The notes: generated by a model not told the origin, from the letters alone. A DNA stretch of 64,000 bases from Paulinella micropora (GCA_019918135.1 WBZZ01005838.1:220001-284000); one strand, 5' to 3'. Numbered from the stretch's first letter, positions 21,200 through 32,909 are shown. Program-made: numbers and translations.

Positions 21200-21774
21200 C
21201 GTACTACTGCGGGGTCGGAAAATGAGCAGCCCCCGTGCTGTGGCCGGCGTGCACCGTGGCTGCGCTCTCCACCCCCCCCCCCCCCCGGGGGTCGCTGGCC
21301 CCCTCCCGCGGGCGCGCAGGAGGGGGGGAAGAGGGGGCCGCCGCCGCGGCCGGCGTGCGCCGTGGCCGGAGACCGACAGGGGGTCGCTCCCTCTTGCTGC
21401 CTCGCCGGCACACACACGCGCGGGGGCGCGTGCCACCCCCTCCCCGGCACGGAGGAGGGGGTGGCGGGGGCGGGGGACGGGGGCGCGTGCGCAGACTGGG
21501 GGCGCAGGCCCCCCCCCCCCCCCCGGGCGCGCGCCCGCCACCCCCGCGCCCAGCGCTGCACCTGTCGCTGCCACCGCCACTACCTCCCGGGGGAGGAAAA
21601 GCGGGGGGGGGGGGGAGCGCGTTCCTCCTCCTCCCCCCCACCCCCCCCCCCTCGTTTCCCTCGCCTGCTCCCTGCCCTCTCTCCGCCGCCTGCCCGGGCC
21701 CTGCTGTGCGCTTGCCGCCGCGAGGCTCTAGCTAGGCAAAGTAGGGACGAACAGCCGGGGAGGCGCGTGCCCGC
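21200..21774. other. Viral spacer between divergent R2 and F-box genes
   Basis: GC-rich spacer with C runs at about 21270-21283 and 21510-21523 and a G run at 21603-21614. It contains two related blocks around CGGCGTGCACCGTGGC (21247) and CGGCGTGCGCCGTGGC (21351). It must contain the promoters for the leftward R2 gene and the rightward F-box gene. No TATA motif is evident; a supported gene is not seen. Confidence 0.45.
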
Positions 21775-23326
21775 ATGATCTCCACCCCGAACAAGCGTGT
21801 CGTGGGCGTAAACGCCGCTGGCTCCAATCAGCGACCAGCGAAGCGTTGTAAGGTCTGCTATGCTGGACCCAAGATTGACATCGTGGTGACCATGGGAGAA
21901 GGTCGTTCCTATGTGCCGGCGCTAGCCCGGGCTTGCTGGGGCATACAAGAGACACGAGGGGACGGGGAGGCGAAGCACTCCTGGCACGTTCCACAGTGCG
22001 ATGCACCACCCGGCGTGCTGCGGGGCTGTCCAGGGCTGGAACTGTTCGATGCCAGCCGGCCGGCCTTCCGGTGGCAAAGCCCCCGAGCCTACCTGGAAGG
22101 CTTCTCCGACGACTTTGAAGTAATCGTGATAGAAGTAGGGGGGCAGGGCCTGCTCCCAGACCTGAGAAGCTACAGTGCGCTGGAGCGCCTCTTGGTGGAA
22201 GGGGGCGGGCTGCCCCGATTTCAGGGCCTGCGCTTTGACGTGGTTGGGTTGGGCTGCGACTTGCACGCCGCTCCTAGCCAAGCCATGCAGGAATCAAAGC
22301 TTGGTGCGTTCTCAGGCAGGCAGCTTCGCTCTTCCTCGGCGGTCGGCTGAGTGGACAGGAAAATTCGTGGCTTCTCTCTCCCGAGACCCACTGACCGCCT
22401 TGGTAAAGCAGGGGCAGCCCCTCGATTTCTTGAAGAAGGCATACATCTGCCTGAGGGCGGCCGGTAGCCCTACGTACCAGGACAACGCTAGCAGGCTTTG
22501 GCCGGTGATTGAATCCCAATTGGTGGCCTGTTTTGGTCCGCACCTCGAGCGCTACCAGTCCTTACAGGAAATCCGTGCCATGCCTACCAACCAGCAGAAG
22601 CTACAAGAGTTGTTTGGTTACCTGGCCGGATATTATTCGGTGTCGGTGGACAGAGGGCGGGCGTCATCGTTCCCATTGCCGGCCGAGCACCTGCAGCACG
22701 CAGTTTCATTTCTGGACCGACCAAGCCTGTCTGCGCTCAGCCAGACCTCGCGGCCCTTGTTCCAGTTGGCGACACAAGCCTGGGACAGGGGGGACCAGGG
22801 CCTAGATAACCAGGCCGTGCAGCTAGCCACCGATTATCGGCTACCACAGCGCAGCGCAGGAGGAAGCTTCGAATGGACACGGCCTGTTTTTAGCACACAC
22901 GTGGCCACCAACCCCGGGGCCCGCTGGACGGCACAAGTCCACGTGTCGGTAGACTACAGCCGGGAAAACGTCGAAGTCGCGCTGCTGACAACAGCGGAAG
23001 GCCTGACAGCGACAGTGCTCACAGCGTGGCTGCGCCTCCTCCTTTGGGGGCAGCGCCTTACACACCCACAAATACAGCGCTGGGTCCAAGTGCGCCTCTT
23101 GAATTTTGCAGGTGCCGCTGCGTATCACTGCCTAGCCGGGGTTACGCGGGAAGCCCTAGCCCTTCTATCTTCTCCACAAGGGGGGCTTGTCGAGGCCAAG
23201 AACGATATCTACACCGAGGAAGGACAATACCGTTGGTATAGCATGCTTTACTGCCCCAAGGGTCTGCACCCTCCTACCACTCACGGACAACTCCCGCTCG
23301 CGAGCGCCGGACCAGCCAAAGCCTAG
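21775..23326 (+). pseudogene. F-box-like protein, frameshifted once
   Basis: The first frame starts at the ATG at 21775 (basic KRCKVC near residue 24) and runs 170-190 residues; between about 22290 and 22350 the reading passes to a second frame that ends at 23326. In the second part, PLPAEHLQHAVSFLDRPSLS followed by ALSQTSRPLFQLATQAW fits the F-box consensus (Leu-Pro start, Leu/Ile helix, FL, SLxxLSQTSR, terminal W). F-box proteins bind SKP1 and recruit substrates to SCF ubiquitin ligases, which viruses exploit to degrade host proteins. The flanking 170 residues on each side have no recognised domain. About 510 residues if whole. Confidence 0.65.
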
Positions 23327-24179
23327 CAAGAAGCCCGGGGGCGTCCAGCCGGACTCGGGTACCCCCTGTTGGGACACTGGCGGCTCTGGGCGCCGTGGCT
23401 CGGCCGATGCCTAACAGCGATCCGTGCGCTGTATATCCGAGCACTTAGCTCTCGTTGGTATATCACCTGGGCGCAAACGCACAGGTGCCTGCCTACTTTT
23501 TATTACAAGTGTGGGACGGTGGCTTCGTTCTGCCGGGCTGGTAGCCAGTCTCTGTGGTCTGGCTGCCGGCCCCCCTCTCGTGCGGTGCGCAGCTGCGGCG
23601 GGCGGGGCCGGCGCTTCTAAACTCGGAGTGCCCACGGTCACTCACTCCCCAGCCCCCATTCCAGTCAGCACCTTCCTCGCTGCTGGTATCGTCAGCCTCA
23701 CTTGCACCGGCAGGAGCGGCTGCTGGTGAGGATGGCCCTGGCTCTGTGCGGCCAAGCAGGTTTCATTAAAAGACAGCCAGACACCAGTACGGTCGAGGCT
23801 TTAGCAGGGGAACCAAGCGCCGGTCGAGGCTTGGGCTTGGCCGGGGGACACAGGCCGGGGGTTGTGCAGGAGACGCCTCTGTCGTGCGGTGGCAAGCAGA
23901 GCTTTTTCTAGCCTGGCTGTTCCGGCTTTAGTCTGGACAAGGACGGGGAAGGGGCTCACAACTCCTGTCCATCGCCAGCTCTTAATAAAAAACACCTTTT
24001 TGAAAAATAGACATTCATTTGCCTTCTTGCATTGTGTTCCTGCGCCCAGTAGAGGAGGTGAGCTGGGGGTGCCCTCCGGCCTGCGCACGTGGCTAAACCA
24101 CGTTTGCCTCGTCGAAGACCTGCTGAGCTCTGACCAGCCCCACGTCCCCGGCCGAAGCTGCTGGCGTGTGCAGGCCCTG
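23327..24179. other. Convergent 3' region between F-box and BRO-like A genes
   Basis: About 850 bases with no supported gene. Plus-strand polyadenylation candidates are ATTAAA near 23766 and AATAAA at 23985-23990; a minus-strand AATAAA (TTTATT near 23499) could serve the BRO-like A gene. Open frames here are short and lack the codon bias of the neighbouring genes. Confidence 0.45.
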
Positions 24180-25761
24180 CTACCCTTCGGCCGGGGCCAG
24201 CGCCCGCCGGCAGGCCGCCTCCAGCAGCGCCTCGTCGTCCTGGTAGTACAGGTTCACCTGCCGCAAGGCACCTCCGACCAGGCGCTGCACGCGCGGAGGA
24301 GGCTGGCCGCCGTGCGCCGTCCGGTAGCCAGCCGCCGTGTACTTGCCGGCCCGGATCAGCAGCCGGGTCAGCTCGGCGCCCCTGGGTGCGGGCGCCGGCG
24401 CCAACCGCAGCAGGACCTCGGTCAGGCCCAGCTCCACCCGCGGCGCCGCCACCGCCGGCAGCGCCGGTGCTCGCGGGGCCAGGATGCCAGAGCCCGGCGC
24501 CGGCTCGCCCCCGGCCGGCTCGGCCCCTGCTGGCTCGCCCTCGGCGCGGGTCTCCGGCCCGGCCGGCTCGTCCAGCGGTGCGCCGCCGGGCGCCGGCAGC
24601 GCCGCGTGGCCGCCCAACGCCTGCTCGAACGTGGCACAAACCCCCGCGCGCTGTAGCAGCGCGAGCGCCCGCCTGGCGTTGTTCCGTCGCTCGTCACTGA
24701 CGAACATGACGTCGCGGGCATCCAGCGCCAGCCCCCCCTCCTGCAGCTGTTGCTGGTACAAATCCATGGCGGTGTGATACACGCGGAAGACGGCCTGCTG
24801 GTTGGCCGCCACGCTTTCGCACCTGCGCTGCAGCTGTTTCTGTTCCAGGGCCCAGTCGACCTCCAGCTGTTTCTGTTCCAGGGCCCAGCCGGCCTCCAGT
24901 GCGGCCAGTTCTTCTTCGCAAACCACGCGCTTGAGGAGGGCCAGTTCCCGCTTCGCCTCCAGCAGCCCTCGCTCCGACTCCAGCAATTCCAAGCATCGCC
25001 GCTTCACGGCCGGCTTGGCTAGCTCCTCCTGCGGCAGTGGTGGTGGCACCTCGACCGCACCTGCCGCCGGCACGGCGGCCAGCGCCGACGTGACCGTCGG
25101 CGCAGCGCTAGGCAGCGCGGGCTGCGCCGTGCTCACCCCCGCCAGCAGCTCGCGCCTGGTAGCCTCCGACAGCTCCTGCCGCCTGAGGGGCAGGGCCTGT
25201 TCCAATTCGCGGTCGCCCGCACAGGCACGGGTCGCGAGGTTCGCTTGTTCATGCTGAATACGCCGGGCCTGCGGCCCGGGCAGCAAAGGCAAGATCTTCA
25301 TCAGGTCGCAGAACCGGTAACAATCAATAGCGACCCCCATCTTCCCATCAGCACGCCTGAAGGCTATCTTTTTCGACAAAAAAAAAAAAGTTTTTCCGTC
25401 AGCTTCTCTTTCAGTCGGTCGTAATCCACTCTCGCCGCTGTCATAGAGCAATTCCTGAAAGCGGCAATGACGTCTGTGATCGCATAGAAACCTTCTTGCT
25501 GGCGTTGGATAGTTTCTTCAGGGTTTCTTCACTCAGGCCCATGAGCAAGGGGTTGTCTTGGATCGCGGCGTTGGTGGCCACCGACGCCACCGCGCGTGGT
25601 GGCTGCGTGTCAGCGGAAACCTGCCCCTCAAGCTCACCGTCCTCTGTCTCACTCCCAGAAGACGAGGACTCCACCGCCGTGGGCTCGGGCTCGGCGGAAG
25701 GACGACGGCGCTGGGCACGCGTCCGCATCTTGGTGGACAGCTCGCTCAGCCGGTTCTGCAT
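24180..25761 (-). pseudogene. BRO-like DNA-binding protein A, frameshifted
   Basis: ATG at 25761 begins a basic, acidic-then-helical N-terminus (QNRLSELSTKMRTRAQ). A BRO/DinD-type N domain follows, with aromatic FYAITDVIAAF, a YDRLKEKL helix and FRRADGKMGVAIDCYRF then LPLLPGPQARRIQ, matching the usual DGK and S/PxxA elements. Frame changes lie near 25500 and at the A11 run (25379-25389). After an Ala/Pro linker comes a long coiled coil (about residues 130-230 of the second frame, with a 36-bp duplication encoding WALEQKQL twice) and an ARDVMFVSDERRN segment like the DRD/RN motif of BRO-type C-termini. Such proteins bind nucleic acid and regulate viral transcription. It is a paralogue of the gene starting at 25981. 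Confidence 0.65.
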
Positions 25762-25980
25762 CGGTACCACGCCGTGCGCGGGTTGTGGGGTGGCTGCACG
25801 CACGCGGCCGACGGAGCGCGGGGTGGGAGGCGGCGGTGTGCGGTAGGCCCCTCCCCCACCCGGCGCACGCACGCGGGCGGCGGAGGATTGCGGGGGGGGG
25901 GGGGGGGGGGCGTGCGGCGGGCTTCCCCTCCCACCCGGCGCAAGCCCGCGGGAGGCGGGGGAGTACGGGCGGCCGCATCC
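25762..25980. promoter_or_regulatory. Divergent promoter spacer between BRO-like paralogues
   Basis: The 219 bp between the two opposed ATGs contain a G run at 25890-25910 and repeated GCGCACGCACGCGG / GCGCAAGCCCGCGG-type blocks preceded by CTCCCACCCGGC (near 25855 and 25930). The duplicated arrangement of genes and blocks suggests that the spacer arose with an inverted duplication. No TATA box is seen. Confidence 0.45.
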
Positions 25981-27430
25981 ATGGCCGGTGGAACGAAAGC
26001 GTCATGTCTGCAGAACCGGTTGGTGCTGCTCGGTATGAAGACACGAGCCAGAATCGCGCGGCCGACCGAGGCCTCGGGCCACTCTGGGGTCGGCGAGTGA
26101 CTCAGACGACTCCCTACCAGAGGCGGAAGCGCCTGCCGTAGTCCCCCCGGCCTCCACTAGCCTACAGACACCTGGTGCCACCAACGGCGCCATAAGGTCG
26201 AACCCGCTAGTGCTGGGTCTGCGCGAAGAACATTTTGCAGCTGCGCGCCGCTCGAAGAACCTGTACTGTATTGTCGATTGCGTGGCGATCTTTCTGTCCT
26301 GCTCGCGGAAGGATGCGCAGCAACATTACGACCGTCTCAAACTAAAACTGGCAGCAAAACTCAACCAGTCAGTGTCTGTCCAGATGATTCAGTTTCATCG
26401 CGCGGATGGCAAACTGGGTCGCGCAGTTGATTGCTGCTTGCTGCAGATATGATTGCAATCCTCTCCGTGCTACCAGGCGAACGAGCCAAGCAGCTGCAGC
26501 TGAAACAAGCTGTATTTGCTACATCGCTGGGGTTCGGGCTGGCAGAAAGTGCCAGCAGGACATATGACCTCGGACAAATTCCAACTGCTACCACCGACGT
26601 CGCAGTCAGCGTAAGCGCAGCACAAGAAATCCGACCTCGGGCGGGCGCTGAAGACCAATCGCTGGCCATCGCACCGCAGACCGCCGATCAGATGCCCGCA
26701 GCGAAACGGGCCAGACTTGCAAGCCAGAGCAGCGGCTGCGGTCCGATCAAGCACGTCGTGTCCCAGCAGACGACGGCGGACGACTTCGCTCCCCACCAAA
26801 AACCAGCGTTCCCCAGACAATACTCATGCATGTCCTGCCCAGCGATTTTGTCGCGGCCAGGCCTGTTTGGGACGGTAGTGATATCTCGGGCTTCGACGGC
26901 AGGCGTCAGCTGCAGGCTATCAAAGACACGATGCGCTGCATTCATCCAGAGTTAGATATTGAGACCCAACCAGTCTATCTGGGCTTCGTTAAGCCCCTAA
27001 CAAACACGAAGGTATTTATGTCGAGAGCTCAGGTCAGGCGCTGGATCCTAGATCACCGCCGCAGCGTGTTCTTCCGCGATTACTTTGATAAACAAGGTAC
27101 CCACGTTCTGCTTACGCGAGGAGGCTGAGGGGAGGGGCAAACATGACCTGTGTGTGCTGTGAATCGGTAGGAGTTCGCAAACTCTCTTTCCATATAGATC
27201 ACATTATACCAGAATCAGCAAACGGGCCTGACCACCCTCGCAATTACGCGCTCATGCCCGAAGTCTTCAACCAACGCTTCAGTTCGTGGTGGATGCCAGC
27301 TAAAGCATCTTACATTGGTAAGAATAATCCTACCTGCATGCCGTACAAACACGCTGCTGATATTGTGTTGGCAGGCAACGCGGCCGCGCGCACTGCCGTC
27401 TTGTTTGCTAAGTACATGACGAAGTGGTAA
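25981..27430 (+). pseudogene. BRO-like protein B joined to an HNH nuclease, frameshifted
   Basis: ATG at 25981 opens LQNRLVLLGMKTRAR, matching the N-terminus of BRO-like A. After a frame change near 26095 it keeps matching: SNPLVLGLREEHF, LYCIVDCVAIF, YDRLKLKLAAKL, FHRADGKLGRAVDC and, after another break near 26445, AILSVLPGERAKQLQ. A linker then leads through another frame (26826-27128) with a basic, aromatic region to the HNH part (27143-27430): CVCC, later HIDHIIPESANG and HPRNYALMPEVFNQRF, the zinc/metal and catalytic elements of HNH endonucleases. The protein would bind and cut DNA. The stop codon lies inside the inverted repeat of the neighbouring 11-kb element. GC content here is lower than in the rest of the island. 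Confidence 0.6.
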
Positions 27431-27463
27431 ATAATAAGGATCCGGTCTCATACCAATGAGACC
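27414..27463 (+). repeat. Left inverted end plus hairpin
   Basis: The 30-bp arm includes the last codons and TAA of the HNH gene. It is followed at 27444-27463 by GGTCTCAT-ACCA-ATGAGACC, an 8-bp stem with a 4-nt loop. The same GGTCTCAT sequence follows the arm at the right end. Confidence 0.8.
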
Positions 27464-28190
27464 ATATATATTTTTTGCAAACCTGTTTAAATATCATTAA
27501 ATTATTGATTATTGCGTGTAAAACGTTTGAATTGAGATAAACCATATTAATAATCACTTTTAGTATTATTTTTTTTTTTACTTGACAGCGGATCAGCCTA
27601 GTATATTTACGCTAAACCGGCTAAGTAAGCTAAATTTGCATGACGCTAATCATGCAGCGATCGCTAAATACAGTCATCACTGCGTTTAAATAGTTTGAAT
27701 GTATATAAAACATGCTTTTAGTACATTATATAAATTTATGAGGAATCACGTTCATATAATAGTATTGTAGTATTAGTACAAGGGAGGGGGGGTGGGGCGT
27801 CATTGCCTGGCAATCCCAGTAGATGATCTGAGTGCATTTAACTCGCGCTAGTTGGCTTCAAATGGGCATAAAAAACGAACTTACATCAAATACAAAGTAA
27901 CGTACATTAAATATGAAGTAAGTTCGTTCTCTACGGCCACAATGAACAGGCGATCGCGACAAAATTTGGGGGGGGCTCAATCCCTGCAGATGATCTGAGT
28001 AAAATTAAATTGCGCAGATCATTTGCGGGACTTTTTTTTTTTTTTTTGTGTTGTTTTTTGCGGAGGCCTAGGCAGGAGAAACATCATTGAATGGCTAAAT
28101 TAGGCAGCGAAAGGGGGGGGGGGGTAAGCGGCAGCCAAGAAGGTAATCCTAAGCTACAACAAACAGCGCACGAAGCACTGCCAGGCGAAT
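27464..28190. other. AT-rich left subterminal region
   Basis: No gene. Features are an 11-bp inverted repeat AACGAACTTAC/GTAAGTTCGTT (27874-27884, 27918-27928) and two similar blocks around GATGATCTGAGT (about 27825 and 27988), each ending in GCGC-containing sequence. These may be binding sites for the element's transposase. Confidence 0.4.
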
Positions 28191-31100
28191 TCATTCGCCA
28201 TTATCTTCGTCTTCATCTCCTTCCTCATCGCTTGCATCGCGATCGTCATTTTCAGGTACAGCTCCGCAATCTTCGCAACCGACAAAATACAAACGCTTTC
28301 TATTACGTACACCGCAAATGTCGCATTCCCACTCGCCTGCGCTTGCTTTCTCTTCCTCCTCGCCATCTTCGTCCATCCCTGAATAGTCAACACGCTTACC
28401 TCTAGCCTGTACCTGCCTGCGTTCTTTCGCGACAATGTCAGTGCCTTCGCCACGCTTGCGACGGGAACCTCACAAACAAGGCACAAACAACCCAAAACAA
28501 TTTCAAAGCAGTTGCATCGATGCATAACAATCTTTACCTTCGGAACCGGTTTTGCGCTTCTTGACTGCTGGTGGGCTAGCATCGATATCCTTCTCACCTT
28601 TTCCCCTTCCACGCTTACCTCCCTTGCGGCCCTTAGCCTTTGGCTCATCGTGGCTCGTTGCTTCATCTAGACGCGCTCGCAACTCCGCCACTTTACCTTC
28701 TGTGGGCAAACCCATAGCCTCAAGCAATGTAACGCACTGTGCCTTGGGCACGCTACTATATTTGCCTTTGGCACGCTTCTTCTTAACTCTTTGCTTGGCC
28801 TTCAAATTGCGAAAGTCCTTAATCTTCTCTTCCCTTTCCATCCCTGCTGTTGCATCGGACTGCTCCAACACAAACCCTGACTCCACGCCCGTAACCCCGC
28901 CCCTGCGGTTTGGGCACGTTTTCCCCTTTCCATGGGCAGGCTGCGGTGACTTGGTGGCCTGTGTGCAAAACTCACACCGCAGACCCGCAACATCGTCATG
29001 CCGCATATCCAGTACCACGCGCTGTGCATCACGCACATCGCTGGTGTAAGCTCCATATGCTACACCCGGCAAACTAAAGACCCTGCCAGCGTCGGTGTCC
29101 TGAGAATACTTGAAGGAGCGCAACGAGGGAAACTGCCAGCCACTGATTTCGCGAAGCTTGATCTGGTTCTTGTCCGCCCAAGCCATTATTACATCCATCT
29201 CATGTCCATATAAACGAACATTTGAATATCCGGCGTTAGAAGCAGACTCCAACCAGTCTGAAACCAGAGAAAACCCGCGGCCTTGCTCAACCTGATCTTT
29301 AGTGAAAACCCTAGTCAGGTTTCTCTTAGCTCCATCACATGGATTCCACGCGTGATTTGGACAGAGCACATGCGCCTCCACATCCACACCATAAAGGCTA
29401 TGATAGCACGACTCTGAATAAATAAAGGCTCTACTGGTAAAATCACCGCCGCCATCACCAGTTCGTACGCCAGGACCTGGCAGCGAAGAGAGTTCACCAC
29501 TCCCCCCATCCTTCTTGCTGCGGAAGTGATAAGCCCAGGTGTAACGCGTGGTTGCCTCTGGATGCTCGCACAACATGAAGTTATGAAGGTATTCATACTT
29601 CAGCTGGCCGTGCGAGTCGCGTTGAACAAGAGTAAAAAGGTGATCGTTGATCTTTGTACCATTTTCGGAATACCAGGCAAGGTAGTCTTGATAAATGACC
29701 CACTGGCCACTCCCTGCCTCCAAACCATCAATGCGAGCCTGCACAAAGCTAACAGCAAAAATATAAGCATGAAGCCACAGCATAAATCAGAATGACGCTC
29801 TTTGACATAACTAACCTCACCGGAAGCTTGTTTCACACCTAATCTGACTATTAGATGCCACTCAAGGCCACAGACAGGGCGGGCGAGAGCAAACAAGCAG
29901 CAGACTTGAGCAAAAGCAGCAGTGCTGGGCAGGCAAAAATACAAGCATGAAGCCACAACATAAATCAGAATGACGTTCTTTGACATAACTAACCTCACCG
30001 GAAGTTTGTTTTACACCTAATCCGACTATTAGATGTCACTCAAGGCCACAGACAGGGCGGGCGAGAGCAAACAAGCAGCAGACTTGAGAAAAAGCAGCAG
30101 TGCTAGGCAGGCAAAATTACAAGCATGAAGCCACAGCATAAATCAGAATGACGCTCTTTGACATAATTAACCTCACCGGAAGTTTGTTTTACACCTAATC
30201 CGACTATTAGATGCCACTCAAGGCCATAGACTGGACGGGCGAGCGCAAACAGACAGCAGACTTGAGCAAAAGTGCCGGCAGGCAGTGGTGCGTGGTACTG
30301 ACAGAAGAAGGCATGCCAATATGCAATCATGAATATCATCATAATTATTATCATCAGATAAGTACCTACGTTGCGTTTCATACTGTCGGAAATGAATATC
30401 ACACTTGTTCTTGTTCTGCTTGAGTTGGAGAATCTTCTTGGGCTTGCGGGCAGCTCCGGTCTTAGCCTCTTCTCGCTTTAACTCAGCGCACCATTTGTCG
30501 TAATTGTCATGCCACTTGCACGGTACTGTCTTGGTAATGCACATGAACGAGACTTTCTGATCGGCCAGAATTTTGTTGAAGGTTTTTCGAGTTCGTGGTT
30601 GGTAAAAATGACGGCATTCCCGGCGCATGTATACGCTGCCGCATTCGCCGAAACCCACTTCGTCGCCTTCAACTCAACCACAAGGGCCTCTACACTACCA
30701 GCACTTAGCACCATTTGCTTGAATATAATCTTGAAAAGCGTATCTGTGTAGTTATGGTGAAAACTATCTAGGTTACCGTACCAGTAAAGAGTCTCACGAC
30801 CGGACTTATGGCCCATCGCCTCTAGAACTACTTTCTTGGTGATGCTTTTTCTAAAACTGAAATTCCTTCGCGTTGTTCCTCGGCAGCTCGCTTTTGATTG
30901 AAAACATCTACAGGCACAGCCTCGCCTTTTGCTGCACGCTCCTCTAGCTGCCTTTCTACACGTGCAGCTTTTGCAGCGTACTTGTTGTTGATAGAAACTC
31001 TGAAATCGTTCCACTCTTGAGAAGTCATGAGTCCCCTCATTCTTCCAACCATTTTCTGCTTGTGCGCTGCTCTAGCTGGCATGCTTTCCAAAACACTCTT

Positions 31101-31793
31101 GACAGCGTTAGCGGCTGCAGCCTCTGCCTTGTTGCGGCGCAGAAGTGCGCTGGTTTCAGGAAACATCCTCTCCCCCTCACCTGACATGAGCATTTCCTGC
31201 AACGCTTTGTCATCAGGGTAGTCGTCGGCTACTTTGCGGGCTGTCCGTTGTCTTTCCTGCCATCTTCGGCCTTTTTCTAGTCGCTTTCGATGTCTAGGGC
31301 TGAGCTGAGTCTCGTCCAGACGGGCGCGGCCGCTACCGACACGCGAAACTGAATTTCGTTTGTTGGCTGGCTCGCTTTGATCATCCGAAGAGCTAGTAAA
31401 CATGCTAGAAGACCGTTTTTTGGATAGAAAATCATGGTCAGAGGTTTTCTGGCGTTCCTCCTGCTTCCCAGATGGCTGGCCGGAAAGTGAAATCACGTTT
31501 AGCGAGGAATTGCCGCTACCGACACGCGAAACTGAATTTCGTTTGTTGGCTGGCTCGCTTTGAGCATCCGAAGAGCTAGTAAACAAGCTAGAAGACAGTT
31601 TCTTGGATAGGAAATCATTATTAGAGATTGTCTGGCGTTCCTCCTGCTTCCCAGCTGCCTGGCCGGAAAGTAAAATCACGTTTAGCGAGGAATTGCTGGG
31701 CAAAGCAGCAGAAAGCAAGGAGCCGTCATCATCTTTGCGTATTACCTCACTCTGACGCTCAGGTTGCGTGTATGCTTTGAGAAGCCAAGACAT
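28191..31793 (-). CDS. Transposase-like SAP-domain protein, spliced
   Basis: The N-terminal part (31793-30830) is Ser/Lys-rich with two near-identical ~60-residue repeats (SSLNVISLSGQ..., RNSVSRVGSG) and a basic helical region. Reading shifts occur at A5 runs near 30852 and 30590. An intron (30365-29749) and another of 69 bp (28537-28469) restore frame cleanly. The large exon carries VIYQDYLAWYSEN, FIYSESCYHSLYG and LCPNHAWNPCDGAKRN, resembling the D, D/S and H-x-x-x-CDG elements of an eukaryotic DDE-type transposase family. A SAP DNA-binding motif (LLEAMGLPTEGKVAELRARL) follows. The last exon has a CDICG...CEDCGA zinc-ribbon and an acidic tail ending at 28191. Confidence 0.5.
29765..30290. 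repeat. Three 178-bp tandem repeats inside an intron
   Basis: Copies begin at 29765, 29943 and 30121 (AAGCATGAAGCC), period 178 exactly, with few differences; the third is incomplete. The whole array falls within the 617-bp intron 29749-30365 of the transposase-like gene. Confidence 0.9.
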
Positions 31794-32153
31794 ACCTCAA
31801 ATCTAGATCAAATCAACAGTGTTGTGTCACATACAAAGCCATTTTGGAATACCATTGCACTCCGTTGGGAGCGTACACGCAGTGGCACCTTAAAAAAACA
31901 CGAAAACAACAATTAAGTGACATAAATAATAAGTCAAACACTAGTACCTTGCGGTGCCTTGCGCCAGAGGCGCAGGCTTTGCTGTTTACCACTAGATAAG
32001 TCTAAAACAACCAAGAATGACAATGAGAGTCGCACCACGCACGTTAACGACATGGGGAAAATATTTGCATCCACCGGTACAAATAGGCATTTCCCTCACA
32101 TTTGAAAGTGCTCGCTTGAATCGGTCGGTTGTCGTCCGTAGGATCGCAACGTT
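31794..32153. promoter_or_regulatory. Bidirectional promoter region of the 11-kb element
   Basis: The 360 bp between the opposed start codons (31793 leftward, 32154 rightward) must drive both genes. It includes an AT-rich core (AATTAAGTGACATAAATAATAA, about 31911-31932) but no unambiguous TATA box. GGTGCCTTGCGCC near 31956 is a short inverted motif. Confidence 0.45.
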
Positions 32154-32876
32154 ATGGAAGCTTCAAGTAGCAAAAATAAAATTCGAGTTGCCTCCATCCA
32201 AAAGATTCGAGTGGACAAGTCTGATGGAGTTGTCAAGGGCTTTCTGCTGGTTAACAGCAGTGACGAGTGGCAACCGTTTGCGAGCCTGGATATTCCTCCT
32301 GATGTGTCGCGGTGCTATTGGAATCTGCCACATAATGAGGATACGTGGTCATTCTTGAGTGACAACTTCGTCTACAAGTACGTAGAAAGGGCCAATGTCG
32401 GGAAAAATCAGAGATTCGAAAGAAAGGAGGAAGGCCTCTTTAATGCGAGCAAGGAGGCAAGTCAAGAGCAGGGTAGTAGGAAGAGTGCCAGAAAAAGGCC
32501 TGCTCCATCTGCAGTGGTAGCTTGCTTGCTTGCTTGCTTGAATGCTTGCTTGCTTGAATGCTTGCTTGCTTGAATGCTTGAATGCTTGCTTGCTTGCTTG
32601 CTTGTGTGCTTGCTTGCTTGCTTGCTCTCTTGCTTGCTCTTGCTTGCTTGCTTGCTCTCTTGCTTACTCTCTTGCTTGTGTTGCTTGCTTGCTTGTGTTG
32701 CTTGTGTTGCTTGCTTGCTTGCTCGCTTGTCTTGCTTGTCTTGCTTGTCTTGCTTGTCTTGCTTGTCTTGCTTGCTTGCTTGCTTGCTTGTCTTGCTTGC
32801 TTGCTTGCTTGCTTGCTCTCTTGCTTGCTCTCTTGCTTGCTCTTGCTTGCTTGCTTGCTTGGTTGTGTTGCTTGTG

Positions 32877-32909
<33 letters not shown>

